Below, piece after piece: positions 1 through 10,467 of a stretch of 64,000 nt of DNA. The number at the start of each line of letters is the position of its first letter. Position 1 is the stretch's first letter. The translations under genes and the position numbers were made by a program. The notes under the pieces were generated by a model. That model made no database searches. It was not told the DNA's origin and saw only the letters and a list, made by a program, of their open reading frames with translations. This DNA is from Rhyzopertha dominica (Eukaryota; Arthropoda; Insecta; Coleoptera; Bostrichidae), in NCBI GenBank assembly GCA_025024175.1, contig QCXZ01000047.1, forward strand, positions 620,001 through 684,000, in the 5' to 3' direction.

Positions 1-91
1 ACTGCTAAAACTTCCAAGCCACTATTGTAGACAAAGAACATCCAAGTTATATTTGGAGCCAGTTTTTTCTTCCAAAATAAAACTGTAAGAC

Positions 92-870
92 ATGTATGTC
101 GACAAATGCTCCACCGACCAAACTAAATTTTATAATACCTTTGAAGATCTTAACCTATCACTATTTAAGCCCCGAAAAAATAGATGTGATACGTGTTGTG
201 CCTATGAAACCAAAAATATTACTGAAATCGAATGGCCAAATCATGTAGCTAAAATGGAGAGAGCAAAACTCGAACATCATAAAGATAAAGAAAGTGTCAT
301 AAAGGGAATCTGTTACATGATAACTATGGATTTACAAGCTGTAAAGTTATCACCCATAATGAAGGCAGGTGCATTTTATTATAAGACCAAGCTTTGTTCA
401 CATAACTTTAAAGTATACAATGTTTCATCCCACCAGTGTACATGCTACTGGTTTAACGAGGCAAGCTGATCTTAATACTTCCACCTTTGTGTCCTGCTTA
501 TTATGTGACTGCAACTAAAGAGGCTAGAAAAACCGTTCCCATATGACGTTAAATACTTAACCTACGATTTTTTAAGACTATACTGCAAAACGCCTTCAGT
601 ATTATGACTCAATCCGACCAGGAAAGAAGGCAGGTGACGCTGTAGTCACGGACGTGGTTTGCTTAAATACTCTGTAGAAGGTATTACTTATAAACTAAAT
701 TACGATGACAATTATTAACAGTTACCCAGAAGACCCATGAAAGTAAGCACTGAGGCCGAACCTACAAATCTGTATCAACATGCAATTCATATTCCTCAAT
801 CCAAATGGAAGCATTTGCAGGAGCTAAAGATTTTCACAGCTTCTATGATAATCCACCACATACTTCCGTA
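92..870 (+). pseudogene. Remnant of an insect DDE-like repeat protein
   Basis: The first 125 codons are open and carry a Cys pair (CDTCC), a Lys/Glu-rich helix and the segment MDLQAVKLSP followed by YYKTKLCSHNF. I associate this pattern with a large, poorly named family of insect repeat proteins that look like RNase H-fold transposases. After the stop at 469 homology continues in shifted frames to about 870, with pieces such as LKYSVEGITYKLNYDD, LPRRPMKVSTEAEP and IPQSKWKHLQELK. At least two frameshifts and stops separate these pieces, so the copy is dead. A second remnant of the same family lies at 60340-60780. The family recognition is from memory and the catalytic assignment is inference. 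Confidence 0.55.
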
Positions 871-1327
871 GACAGCAATAAAAAAAATACAAATAAAAAT
901 GCTATCTTAAACAACTTTTTCTGTTATTGTTAATCAACGACTGTACTATTACTCTTCAAATAAAACTTATATTAGCTAACATTCTCTCCATTTTTTTAAA
1001 CCAATTAATACATCACTGATTATGCTTAGAGTGTCCTACAATTAGTCCAACAAAAATTTCTAACGCCTTAAGATTGTACATTACATTAAAATCTAATGTT
1101 AAGGACACGTATTAGAAAAAACTTCAAATTGTAATACCACGTAAGAGGTCAAAAAATATCAAGAACATTTCTAAATCAAAAAATACTTTAAAATAATCAC
1201 AGAAGACGTTTAAATATGGTAATTCATGATCACAAATAAAATAATGTTAATCTAGACTGCAACACCAGGTTTTTTCACTCCTGAACATTTTCTATTTTGT
1301 CACATACGTGGTATTAAAATGAAGGTA
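871..1327. other. AT-rich stretch, nothing recognised
   Basis: No open frame longer than about 30 codons and no repeat boundary is visible here. It may include the outer part of the LTR that ends near 1797. Confidence 0.4.
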
Positions 1328-1797
1328 TCGATATGTAAATAATTAATATCTTCGTTACACATCCTATACATGCAAATGTGGCCGAAATTTTAACATTTTC
1401 GGGTAAAGCTTAATACATTAAATACAGAACTATGTACTATAACTTTTTGTTGCTTGGTTACATAACTTGTGTGTGATATGTAGCATAGATGTAAATAATG
1501 AATATCTTCGTTACATATACTATACATGCAAATGTTGCTGACATTTTAACATTCCTTTATATGTAAATGTACTCTACATGTTACATGAATAACATCATGC
1601 ACCGCCCGAGATTCCCAAGAGAAAATACTGCGTCGGTAGCTACACGACACCGCCGCCGCACTTGGGTTTACGAGAACCAAGAAGATATCGATTATATTGT
1701 AGCATATTGCATACTGTTAAGTTCTAGTAGTAGAAAATTAGGTATGATTTCAAGCTAAAATAAATTTAAAAAAGACTACGGCGTCGTAAACAGTTAA
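1328..1797 (+). repeat. Probable 5' LTR region with an internal direct repeat
   Basis: The stretch ends directly against a retroviral-type primer-binding site at 1799, so its right part should be the U5 end of an LTR. Inside it a segment of about 70 bp is present twice, at 1328-1402 and 1486-1555. Both copies share ATATCTTCGTTACA, CTATACATGCAAATGT and ACATTTTAACATT-type sequence. I could not fix the left LTR edge, and no second LTR is visible downstream. Confidence 0.45.
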
Positions 1798-1798
1798 T

Positions 1799-1816
1799 TG
1801 GCGCAGTCAGTAGGAT
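1799..1816 (+). other. tRNA primer-binding site of a gypsy/17.6-type element
   Basis: The sequence TGGCGCAGTCAGTAGGAT starts with TGGCGCAGTC, complementary to the 3' CCA end and acceptor of tRNA-Ser. This is the primer type used by 17.6/297-like LTR retrotransposons. Gag-like sequence follows about 270 bp downstream. Confidence 0.7.
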
Positions 1817-2084
1817 ATTTGAGATTACAACGTATGGAACGCGTAATTTTCGTACCTTCGATTAACCGGATATTCCGAATGTTGGTGATCGGTTTTCGCG
1901 AAAGTTCCCGGGCGCTCTCTATCGAAGACCCACCCGGAACTTCCAGAAGCTATCACCGGGGATTGGGACACCATTGCCTAATTCCGCAAGGACTACTACA
2001 ATGAGGAAGTGAATATTCCAAGCAGAGGTCATCCTTATAAAAATACGATGCTAAAGAAAATCATTTACTTAATGTAAGTACAAT

Positions 2085-3640
2085 TTGATGTCTCTTAACG
2101 AAATAATAAGATCATTGGGAAACTTAGATATAAGTAACTCTTGCACTGACTGCGAGATGGAAAATTCTCAACAGTCTAATTTAGAAATACAAGTACATCA
2201 ATCGTTAGAAAATGACGTAAATATGGCGCATGCACAATTTAAACTGAAATATTCAAATTGCGTACCCCAGTATTATGGTAACCCAAATGAATTAAATTGA
2301 TACCTTTCAATTTATGAATCTTTGATTTCATCATTTTAAGATGTACAAAATCCAAAGAGCTTTCACAATGTTTATTTGTTAAACTTTTTAATAGCTAAAT
2401 TATCTGGCATCGCAAGGCTAGTAATAAATATCCAGAATGTTCATAATTGGAACAATTTAAAAGCAACACTGACAAGCAATTTTGCCCAAATCGAGATTTA
2501 TTCATGATTGGGCAAATGCCCCAAGAAATACCTCAACAATTTTATGATCGCTTAAGTACAGGTATATTAAACTTACTTTCTAGTTACGCAGACTTACACG
2601 ACGCAACTCGAGAACCAAAATTGGTTAAGAAAAATTTGTATAATTTAACATTAAGAACATTTAGGGGACTTAGAGAACCCCTAGGTATGACATTTCGATT
2701 TATGAAACCTGCTAATCTTCCCGAAGCACTTCAGCTGGTAATGCAAGAACATAACGTCCATTATTTTCAAAATGCAACCAACAAGCCTTTTAATCAGACC
2801 CAATCAATCTCAAACCCGTTTTCCAATGCACCACCAAAAGCCGACAAACACGGATTTCACGGCTGTAAATACAAATGTTAACTCATCAATCTCAAAATTA
2901 CTTACCGTCACAGCCTATACCAATTTAGCCAAAAGATAATAAAACAAAACAAAAACGTTTTTAAACCAAACGTTAACGTCACACATGTGCCTAAGCCAAC
3001 ACCTATGAGTATTTCTACTAGAGACAGTAGCAATCGCTTTCAATAACAACCCCAAAGAAATGTTGTTTTCGAAGAACTCTTCAATACGGAAGTAGATCCG
3101 GAAACAACACAGCAATATTACGAACAAAATACGCTAGATGAAAATTACTATAAAAATTTTAGCCGTAATCCAAATATTGACCACACTAGTGAACGCTACG
3201 AAGAATTTGAACATACTGACCCAGCAAATCAGGGCGTTTATAAAAATTTTCAGGAAGCCAGTATATCAAACGATCCAACATAAATCTCCAAATTATTTCA
3301 GTTAAAATCGTTGACCTCAGTTTTTTCCATACATTGTTTTTCCAGAACACAACTTCAAAATTTTAATCGAATAGATACATCTAAATCATTCATTAATCCG
3401 AACGTAGTGAATAAATTCTTTCGGAATTTTATTAAAAACGATCCTTTTATTTTCTCAACTGTCTTTCACAAATCCACATACAAATACAGTGCACAATTGC
3501 TGCTTCAAAGATATTTAGATTGCCTGAACCAAATGCACTCAAATTGTTTTTGTTTAAATTCCACAATTTAACAGCTATTGATAATTTATTACTTATAAAG
3601 GCCAACCCAGATTTCAATAAAGGTTATAGAAAAGTGCCAT
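2085..3640 (+). pseudogene. Decayed gypsy/17.6-type gag and start of pol
   Basis: The N-terminal piece (2085-2300) is followed, after stops, by a 144-codon open piece (2447-2881). That piece contains the gag signature YDRLSTGILNLLSSYADLHD, then KKNLYNLTLRTFRGL, REPLG, and EALQLVMQEHNVHYFQ. Around 3311-3571 another frame shows INPNVVNKFF and FIFSTVFHKSTYKY, which correspond to the region after the protease active site in 17.6/297-type pol. Similarity fades near 3640, and no reverse transcriptase, RNase H or integrase is present. Multiple stops and frame changes make it a truncated dead copy. Family assignment is from motif memory. Confidence 0.7.
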
Positions 3641-4759
3641 GTAATTTTGAAGATGGTTTTTACATTAGAATTTAGAAATTGTGTGTTTTGTACAATTTTT
3701 ATTGATTTTTTCATATTACTACGCTTCGCAAATTGCACATGTATGTAGCTAAAAGAGTAGAATTTTTGCTAGTTTTTCGATGATAATCAAAAGTTTGGTT
3801 AGGTCTTATTCTTTCGTACATAACTGTATTCAATATAAGATCCAAAACAATTTATGTGTGCTATCAGTAGTGTTGTATGTTTGTGAGTGTGCATAATGTT
3901 TAGTTGCAATTGAACAATAGCAAACCTTCTTTAGGGCCAGCTGATATGCACAAAAAATGTCATGCAAATGTCGAAGCTAAAAAGTGGTACTTTTACTTCG
4001 TATGGTGAACAAAGAATACGAGAATTTGTTCGGCCCAGTGCCTGGTAAGTATAAGGAGTAGGTGAGAAAGATAATAATGTCTCTGGTTATGACCGATGAT
4101 TTTCAGCTGACAGAGACACAACGCTAAGAAGAAGTTTAGCACTAAGGAGCTGCCACAAATTGTTATGTGTAAGAATAATAGTATTAATTTAAAAAAGTGA
4201 GTTATTTGTGTTTTTTTTTAAAATAGAAACCATTAGACGCTGCGAAAGAAGTGAGAATGTACTGACAAGAGATATAAAGGCCGAAATTTGCATATGGCTT
4301 AGCAAGGCGAAAAAGTAAACAGCGAAAAACAAGATAATAAACTACGTTTTGTATCTGAAAAAAGTTTCAATAAAGAAGATTAAAAGTATTGTAAAATGTT
4401 ACTTTTTAAGTGTACTTAATTCAAATAGCACTTTTTAGAATAAAAGGTACTTTGAATCAGGTATATTGACAAACGTTTGAAAATGAGGGATAATTATGTG
4501 CAAAACATAAAGGTTATAAGCTATTGAGCACTGTTACTCAATCTAGCATTTGCTATTTATTGCTTTTAAGTGCTACATTATCTCATAAAAAATGTTACTA
4601 GATCATATATTTGTGTTTTGTATATTATAGTGAATTAGTAAAAACTTCTTATGTTTAATGAAATAGTTGAAAGCATTAAACTATAACTAGTATACTTAAA
4701 TAAGTTCGATCATGAGCTAATCTCAATATCAAGATCGCAAAGTTCGANAATCGGAAGGT
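3641..4759. other. Gene-less AT-rich stretch
   Basis: No frame longer than about 35 codons and no repeat structure was found. It separates the LTR remnant from the Penelope element. One N occurs at 4747. Confidence 0.4.
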
Positions 4760-4826
4760 ATTTCTGCTCAGTTGCAGAAAGGGTGGTATCACTCCTCGTC
4801 ACATCCAACAAAATGTTTCTTGCCTT

Positions 4827-5345
4827 ATGTCATCTTTATTGGGCCACAATCATGTAAACAGCAGAGAGATCGAGGAATATCAAAAAAGGTCTAGAATTAA
4901 GCTTCTCAATTTAGAAATTAAATTCACGTTTAGAGATATCAAAAATTTATATAGACAAAGACAAGATATTATTACTAGCGCCCGTGCACTGTTACCAACA
5001 CATATTATTAATCAATTCCAAAATTTTGAGACTCACAAATATGAAAAAAACTACCGTGAGATTAAAAATAAACTGATCACAAAATACAGAAACTTGGCAC
5101 ACCATACATTACAAAAAATTGTAATTGGAGAGAGGTGGTTCAGAAACCTAACAGATCTACCCATACCTCAAAATGTTTCTACTATTTTGGCTTTAGGTCC
5201 TCAATTCACCTACGCTCCTTATAACAAAGACTTGCCCATAAAGAAGTTGTTGTCGGATACAGAATTTATTTTAGAGCAATGTCCTGCTGAATCTAGAGAC
5301 ATCTTCAGAGCTCAAACAACCAATGTTATCACAAATTCTGAATAA
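4827..5345 (+). pseudogene. Penelope element: N-terminal part of the polyprotein
   Basis: This is a 172-codon open piece rich in Lys, Arg and Asn, with IEEYQKRSRIKLLNLEIKF near the start and LALGPQFTYAPYNKDLP near the end. It corresponds to the region before the reverse transcriptase of Penelope-like polyproteins, where the phrase L.LGP.F is common. It stops at 5343-5345, and the next domain continues a few bases later in another frame, so one frameshift separates it from the RT. The true initiator is uncertain; the frame may extend upstream of 4827. Confidence 0.6.
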
Positions 5346-5358
5346 CCTATAGAATATT

Positions 5359-6525
5359 GCTAAAAGATTTCTAAAACAAAACCCTGATATCTTAATAACT
5401 AAAGCCGATAAGGGTAATGTGACTGTGGTTATGAATAAAAATCAATATTTTGGTAAAATGGAAGAACTTCTAAATGATCCCTCTACTTACAAAATTTTAC
5501 ATAAGGATCCAACTTCAAGTATCCAAAGAAAAAACAATGATTTGGTGAAAGATTTATTTAACAGAAGATTTATAGACGAAGTTTTAAAAAAGAGACTAAC
5601 GATTCAGAGAAGTGTGGCACCGCGTATATATGGCCTGCCCAAGATACATAAAGAGTCCGTACCCTTGAGACCGATTGTGTCAACTATTGACTCTCCTACA
5701 TCACCCCTCTGTCAACATATAGCTGATATTTTAAGCACATCTTTCTTAAATTTTCATTGTCACGCGGTTAAGGACTCTTTTGAGTTTTCTAATAAAATCA
5801 ATAACTTTCAACTTCCACATGATTATATTATAGCTTCTCTCGATGCAGTCAGTTTATTTACTAATATTCCTCTGCAATTAGTAATATCTATCATAACAGA
5901 GCACTGGGACATGATTATTCCAAATACTAATATTCCCTTAGACCATTTTATCAAAATCCTCACCTTTCTTTTTGAAACTAATTATTTTTGTTATAAAGGC
6001 AAATTCTATTCTCAAATTTTTGGATGTCCAATGGGATCTATTCTCAGTCCGGCTTTAGCATCTTTAGTAATGACTAAATTATTAAAATCTTGTATATCAC
6101 AATTGTCTTTTCAAATTCCATTTATTTTCCAATATGTTGATGATATTATTTTATCCCTACCTAATCACGGTTCACAAGAAATTTTACAAGTTTTTAATAA
6201 TTTCAATCCACATTTGTCCTTCACTATAGAAAATGAACATAACAATTCTGTACCTTTTTTGGATACTAAAGTCATTAGAGACCAAACAAATAGGATAATT
6301 TTAGATTGGTATCAGAAGCCCACAAATTCTGGTCGTTACATCCATTTTTTATCTCAACACGATATGAAGGTTAAAACTAATGTCATTTTGGGTCTAAAAA
6401 ATAGAATTAAAAATATAACTCATCCTTCTTTTACGCAATCGTCATTACTACGTTTATTCAAAATCCTTTTAGTTAATGGTTATCCTAAAATTTTCCTTAA
6501 AAATCTTATTTTTAGTACAGTATAG
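5359..6525 (+). pseudogene. Penelope element: reverse transcriptase domain
   Basis: The open frame starts upstream of the first ATG-like codon with NIAKRFLKQNPDILITKADK, typical of the Penelope RT entry (TKADKG). It continues with RIYGLPKIHK and LRPIVSTIDSPT (RT2/RT3), SLDAVSLFTNIP (RT3, first catalytic Asp), GCPMGSILSPALASLVM (RT4), and FQYVDDIIL (RT5 YxDD box, here YVDD). It ends with PFLDTKV and the thumb region. All RT motifs are intact. A stop at 6523-6525 lies within a short (AGTAC)n-like run, where slippage could have shifted the frame. The endonuclease resumes at about 6650 in another frame. Confidence 0.85.
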
Positions 6526-6651
6526 TACAGTACAGTACAGCAGTATTTCGAACGGTTAACAAAAACAATCCGCCTCACCTTGAATCAAATGAGGCTCAAG
6601 TGGTTTTCGCATCTTTTCCTTTCGTGTCTTCTTTGACTCATAAAATAAAAA

Positions 6652-7087
6652 AAAATTCAGAACGGTTGATCATATAAACACAGCGTGTTACAATCTTAAA
6701 ACTAACTTTTCCCTTTTTACAAAATTAAAAGATAGGATAAATATTTTCGAGCTTCATAATATTGTTTACCTCATAGGTTGCACAGACTGCCAAAAAGTAT
6801 ATGTTGGCCAGACTAAACAATCGCTTAAACAAAGAATTACTTTGCATAGAAGTGATATTAAGCTTAGACCTGAAAGATGTGCTCTATCTCAACATGTTGC
6901 AAATTTATGACACTCTTTTGATGTTAGTAATCCAAAAATTCTAGCAAAAGAAAATAATTACAAAAAAAGACTTTTTATGGAGATGAGTCATATCTATGTT
7001 CGGAAAGACACCATTAATAAAAGAACAGATGTCAATAATTTAAGTAATATCTATAATTATCTATTTCATTTGGACTCACACTTATGA
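6652..7087 (+). pseudogene. Penelope element: GIY-YIG endonuclease domain
   Basis: Translation shows VYLIGCTDCQKVYVGQTKQ followed by LKQRITLHRSDI. This matches the GIY-YIG module of Penelope elements, with the Cys-x2-Cys insertion between the GIY-like (VYL) and YIG-like (YVG) strands and an Arg further on. An in-frame stop sits after the Asn-Leu that follows QHVAN. The domain then runs on (DVSNPKILAKENNYKKRLFM) to a terminal stop at 7085-7087. The module would nick target DNA during retrotransposition. It is out of frame with the RT, so the element is not autonomous as sequenced. Confidence 0.8.
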
Positions 7088-7445
7088 CCACATGCGCATT
7101 CCAAAAGGCTTGTCTTGTCTGTTTTTTTTGTGAACTTGATTTATTCTTTCGTCAATTTTTGTCATATTTCTGCCATTTCAGTTTTTGACGCCTGACAAAT
7201 TTTATCTACCTCTACTGATCGTGTTTTTTGGAAGTTTTGTGTGGTTTTTAGATGTGCCACTCCTTTATTTACATGGTGTTGGTGACGAGGCATGTTTGCT
7301 CCCTTGTCTTCAATGTTAAAAAGTAATATCCTGCCCGATGATTGAGAACTATTGTGCATCTTTTTACTGGCTTTTTGCTGTAAGTTCTGTATTGTTATTT
7401 ATGAATGTTGTTATCATACTGGTTTTTCTTTGTCCTTCAGTTGTT

Positions 7446-7480
7446 CTGAAGAAGGGCCACTAATTTAAGGTCCGAAATAT
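7446..7480 (+). ncRNA. Degenerate hammerhead-like hairpin at the Penelope 3' end
   Basis: CTGAAGA is followed by a stem GGGCC, a ten-base loop, GGTCC (pairing with one G-U) and then GAAAT. This is the order of the hammerhead core (CUGAUGA, stem II, GAAA), which Penelope-like elements are known to carry near their ends. The CUGAUGA box has a U to A change, so self-cleavage is unlikely. Confidence 0.45.
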
Positions 7481-7989
7481 AAACATTAGCATCACTTGCC
7501 TTGCTTTATTATTGCCCCCATCTGCCGGATACCTAATAAAAACAACATATCATACGAATATATAATATATATACAAAATATTTTTAAATGTGCATTATAT
7601 ACATAAATGTGAAATAAAAGAATTATTGAGCGTTATAAGAATATTCACAGATATATTCCATGAATATTGCCCGAGCGGACATTTTGTATCTATCGAATGT
7701 TACTTATATATTTATGTGTCTCATTTAAGAGTGTAACAGCGTAATAACTCTTTTGTTTTTTGTCCGATTTAAATCAAACTGGTGTCAAAAGATAGAGCTC
7801 ACGAAGGTCTATTTAAAAGTTAAAAACCAATTTCTGTCTTCAAATCCAAGGCTACCTATGATGCTGAATTGTAATGAAAAAAATGAAAAACATAGTAGGC
7901 ATTTTTAATCGGAAAATTTTATTAACAAAACTTGTTGGAAATCATTCAAAACCCCCAAATCCCAAGTTTAGTGAAATTCCAAAAAAAAA
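7467..7989 (+). repeat. Left ~523-bp inverted repeat of the mariner-type element
   Basis: It pairs base for base with 9265-9790 apart from small indels and scattered substitutions. It contains ATATATAATATATAT-type sequence and no gene. Confidence 0.85.
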
Positions 7990-8129
7990 TAGTTTTGATA
8001 AAAATTTTACTCTGACTGGCGGCGTCATATTTTATAATCAAGTGCTCTACTTAAATTGATTAGTTGTCAAGTGAATCTGTTGACTTTCTGTCAGGTTTTT
8101 GTATTGTAGCAAATTGAATTTAAATTAAA

Positions 8130-9164
8130 ATGCTTACAATTGCGGAAAAAGTAGAAATTGTTAGATTAGTTGGTGATAATTTTCGAACAGCGAGGGAAGC
8201 TGCTACAGAATTTAACAATCGGCATCCGGATAGACCACCAATAGAGCATGTAAAAGTTTGGCGAATAAATAACTTATTCAATAGAACTGGTAAAGTGTGC
8301 AACAAACAAGACAGACGTGCGAGGGATCATGTTGGAGATGCAGAAATTCTTCGGTTTGTGAGAGAAAATCCAAGATGTAGCCTAAGAAGAATGTCCATAC
8401 TTTTAAATGTACCCAAGGATACAATTTGGCGATGCTTTCGTCGAAATAAATTACGTCCTTTCAAGCCTGTCTTCTTACACACATTAGAGGATGGAGACGA
8501 AGAAAGGCGGCTCGAATATTGCTTTTGGTGTCAGGGAGAGTTTTTGAACAACCCTAATATTTTCAAAAATATTTTATTCTCAGATCAAGCGACATTTACA
8601 ACTAATGGTACAGTGAACTCCCAAAATACTCGAAATTGGTCCGTCAAAAATCCTCATTGGGTTATAAATTGTCGACGCCAATATTCAGAAAAGGTGAATG
8701 TGTGGTGCGGTATTTTAAATGAAAGAATAATTGGGCCTTACTTCTTTGATGGAAATTTAAATGCGGAACGATTTATAAATTTTTTGCAAAATGAATTTTC
8801 AAACGAAATTGAAAACTTGCCCCTCATATTTCAACTTGATGGAACCCCAATCCACAATGCATTGGTAGTAAGGAATTGGCTAAACGAAAACATTCCTCGT
8901 AGGTGGATTGGAAGAAATAGCCCTTTAATTAATTGCCCTCCAAGGTCACCTGACCTTACACCCTTGGACTATTTTTTGTGGGGATTTTTGAAAAATGAAG
9001 TCTACAAAACGCAGCCTCGAAATAGTCTGGAACTGAAAAATCAGATTAGGCAAGCTTGCGCTGAAATTACACCTGCAACCCTCCGAAAAGTTATGGCCAA
9101 CAACAGGAAGCGAATTGAGGCATGCATCAGAGCTGACGGAGGTTTGATAGAACATAATATTTAA
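8130..9164 (+). CDS. Mariner-type transposase, DD42D, intact
   Basis: This 344-aa single-exon frame starts at an ATG preceded by AAA. Residues 1-120 hold the helix-turn-helix region (EAATEFNNRHPDRPP, then SLRRMSILLNVPKDTIWR). The catalytic triad is visible as D152 in LFSDQATF, D237 in FQLDGTPIH and D280 in PDLTPLDYFLWG. The last two are separated by 42 residues, which places it near the DD41D-type insect mariners and not the classic DD34D group. The strand motif VNVWCGIL and the segment IIGPYFFDGNLN are typical. The second motif reads QLDG where relatives often have QQDG. There are no stops or shifts, so it could encode an active enzyme that cuts and pastes the surrounding inverted repeats. 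Confidence 0.9.
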   Translation: MLTIAEKVEIVRLVGDNFRTAREAATEFNNRHPDRPPIEHVKVWRINNLFNRTGKVCNKQDRRARDHVGDAEILRFVRENPRCSLRRMSILLNVPKDTIWRCFRRNKLRPFKPVFLHTLEDGDEERRLEYCFWCQGEFLNNPNIFKNILFSDQATFTTNGTVNSQNTRNWSVKNPHWVINCRRQYSEKVNVWCGILNERIIGPYFFDGNLNAERFINFLQNEFSNEIENLPLIFQLDGTPIHNALVVRNWLNENIPRRWIGRNSPLINCPPRSPDLTPLDYFLWGFLKNEVYKTQPRNSLELKNQIRQACAEITPATLRKVMANNRKRIEACIRADGGLIEHNI

Positions 9165-9264
9165 TTTTCTTGTGTTGTTTTTATTATTATTAATTCGTAT
9201 TGTATTTTCAGTTTAAAAATTAAATTTAGAAATAATGATTTTCGATTTTTTTCATCAAGACCTC

Positions 9265-9790
9265 ATTTTTTGGAATTTCACCAAACTTGGGATTTGGGGG
9301 TTTTGAATGATTTCCAACAAGTTTTGTTAATAAAATTTTCCGATTAAAAAATGCCTACTATGTTTTTTCGTTTTTTTTTCATTACAATTCAGCATCATAG
9401 GTAGCCTTGGATTTGAAGACAGAAATTGGTTTTTAACTTTTAAATAGACCTTCGTGAGCTCTATCTTTTGATACCAGTTTGATTTAAATCGGACAAAAAA
9501 ACAAAAGAGTTATTACGCTGTTACACTCTTAAATGAGACACATAAATAATTAAGTAATATTCGATAGATACAAAATGTCCGCTCGGGCAATATTCATGGA
9601 ATATATCTGTGAATATTCTTATAACGCTCAATAATTCTTTTATTTCACATTTATGTATATAATGCACATTTAAAAATATTTTGTATATATATTATATATT
9701 CGTATGATATGTTGTTTTTATTAGGTATCCGGCAGATGGGGGCAATAATAAAGCAAGGCAAGTGATGCTAATGTTTATATTTCGGACCTT
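9265..9790 (-). repeat. Right ~526-bp inverted repeat of the mariner-type element
   Basis: This is the reverse complement of 7467-7989. Its outer end reads ATTTCGGACCTT, the complement of the left start. Confidence 0.85.
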
Positions 9791-9892
9791 TTTTGTATTT
9801 GTAAATTTGTAAAGAACAGACGGCCAATAGGTCATCAGCAGAAGAAAAAGAGGTTGCGATTTTTAGCTAGTGGTGTATTCCGTAGCTACAAA

Positions 9893-10467
9893 GCGTCAAA
9901 ATCTCTTACCGCGGTCGTCCGCAGCGAAGAGGAGGTTACGCCCCTCAGCAGCCACAACGTTGGCAAAACTGGCGACAGCCAGAACCCCACTATACTGAAG
10001 AAGAAGCACCACAGACTCAACGCCCTAAGCCAGGCCGGAAACCCGCCTCCAAGGCTTCAAGGGATAAACAACGAAGTGAAAAGTTTAGATCTGATGTCGG
10101 AGAGAAAGTTATGAAAGGCGTAGTAGCGAAAGACATCGAAGACACACTGTTCATGGGCTTCGAAGACCAGAAAGAAGCGATTCTGGAGATGATGGAGTGT
10201 TTTCGCAAGAACCCAAAGTTACTGCCGACCAGTACTCGTGGAGCAGGAATGATATTGCAGAATACTTTCAAGAAAGTTCACTTAACTACACGGAACCAGC
10301 CAGATTGTACCGTGTATGAAGCTTATCGAGTCACGTTCGCTCGAATGGAGCTAAAGCTTTTGAAAGACCATCAAATGCACGTCCGTGAAGTTGGCCACAA
10401 TGTCGAAGCACAAATTATACTATCATATCCCACCCTTAGTGCTTCCATTGTGCCTCACTGTGCTTAA
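9893..10467 (+). CDS. Unrecognised RG/Q-rich reading frame, disrupted
   Basis: The frame is open for about 190 codons from a stop at 9887-9889. It begins YRGRPQRRGGYAPQQPQRW, a basic RGG- and Gln-rich stretch, then runs through KPGRKPASKASRDKQRSEKF into a mixed helical part (AKDIEDTLFM, ILEMMECFRKNPKLLPTS, ARMELKLLKD). No upstream ATG is in frame; the first Met is at 10111, so the true start may lie in a missing upstream exon. The last ~30 codons lie inside the left arm of the repeat element inserted at about 10379. The original C-terminus may resume at 15608, where a zinc-knuckle-like peptide is found in a different frame. I do not recognise the family; a gag-like or RNA-binding protein is possible. 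Confidence 0.4.

Larger units (their letters stand above)
4760..7485 (+). mobile_element. Penelope-like retroelement with GIY-YIG endonuclease
   Basis: The element reads N-terminal domain, reverse transcriptase, GIY-YIG domain and a ~380-bp 3' untranslated tail ending in a hairpin near 7446-7480. This domain order defines endonuclease-bearing Penelope-like elements. The coding region is broken by two frameshifts but is otherwise nearly continuous over 2.2 kb, so the insertion is not very old. Its left edge is not sharply defined; I placed it just before the first homologous peptide. The right edge merges with the inverted repeat of the next transposon. Confidence 0.8.
7467..9790. mobile_element. 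Mariner-type transposon inside ~523-bp inverted repeats
   Basis: Positions 7467-7989 and 9265-9790 are near-perfect inverted copies of each other and bracket a single intact transposase gene at 8130-9164. The repeat begins with AAGGTCCGAAAT at both outer edges and ends inside near CCAAGTTT(A/G)GTGAAATTCC. Inverted repeats this long are unusual for mariner elements, which often have about 30 bp. The outer edge overlaps the Penelope 3' hairpin, so the true transposon end may lie further in (for example at a TA near 7530 and 9732). I could not prove a TA duplication at the outer edge. Confidence 0.75.
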
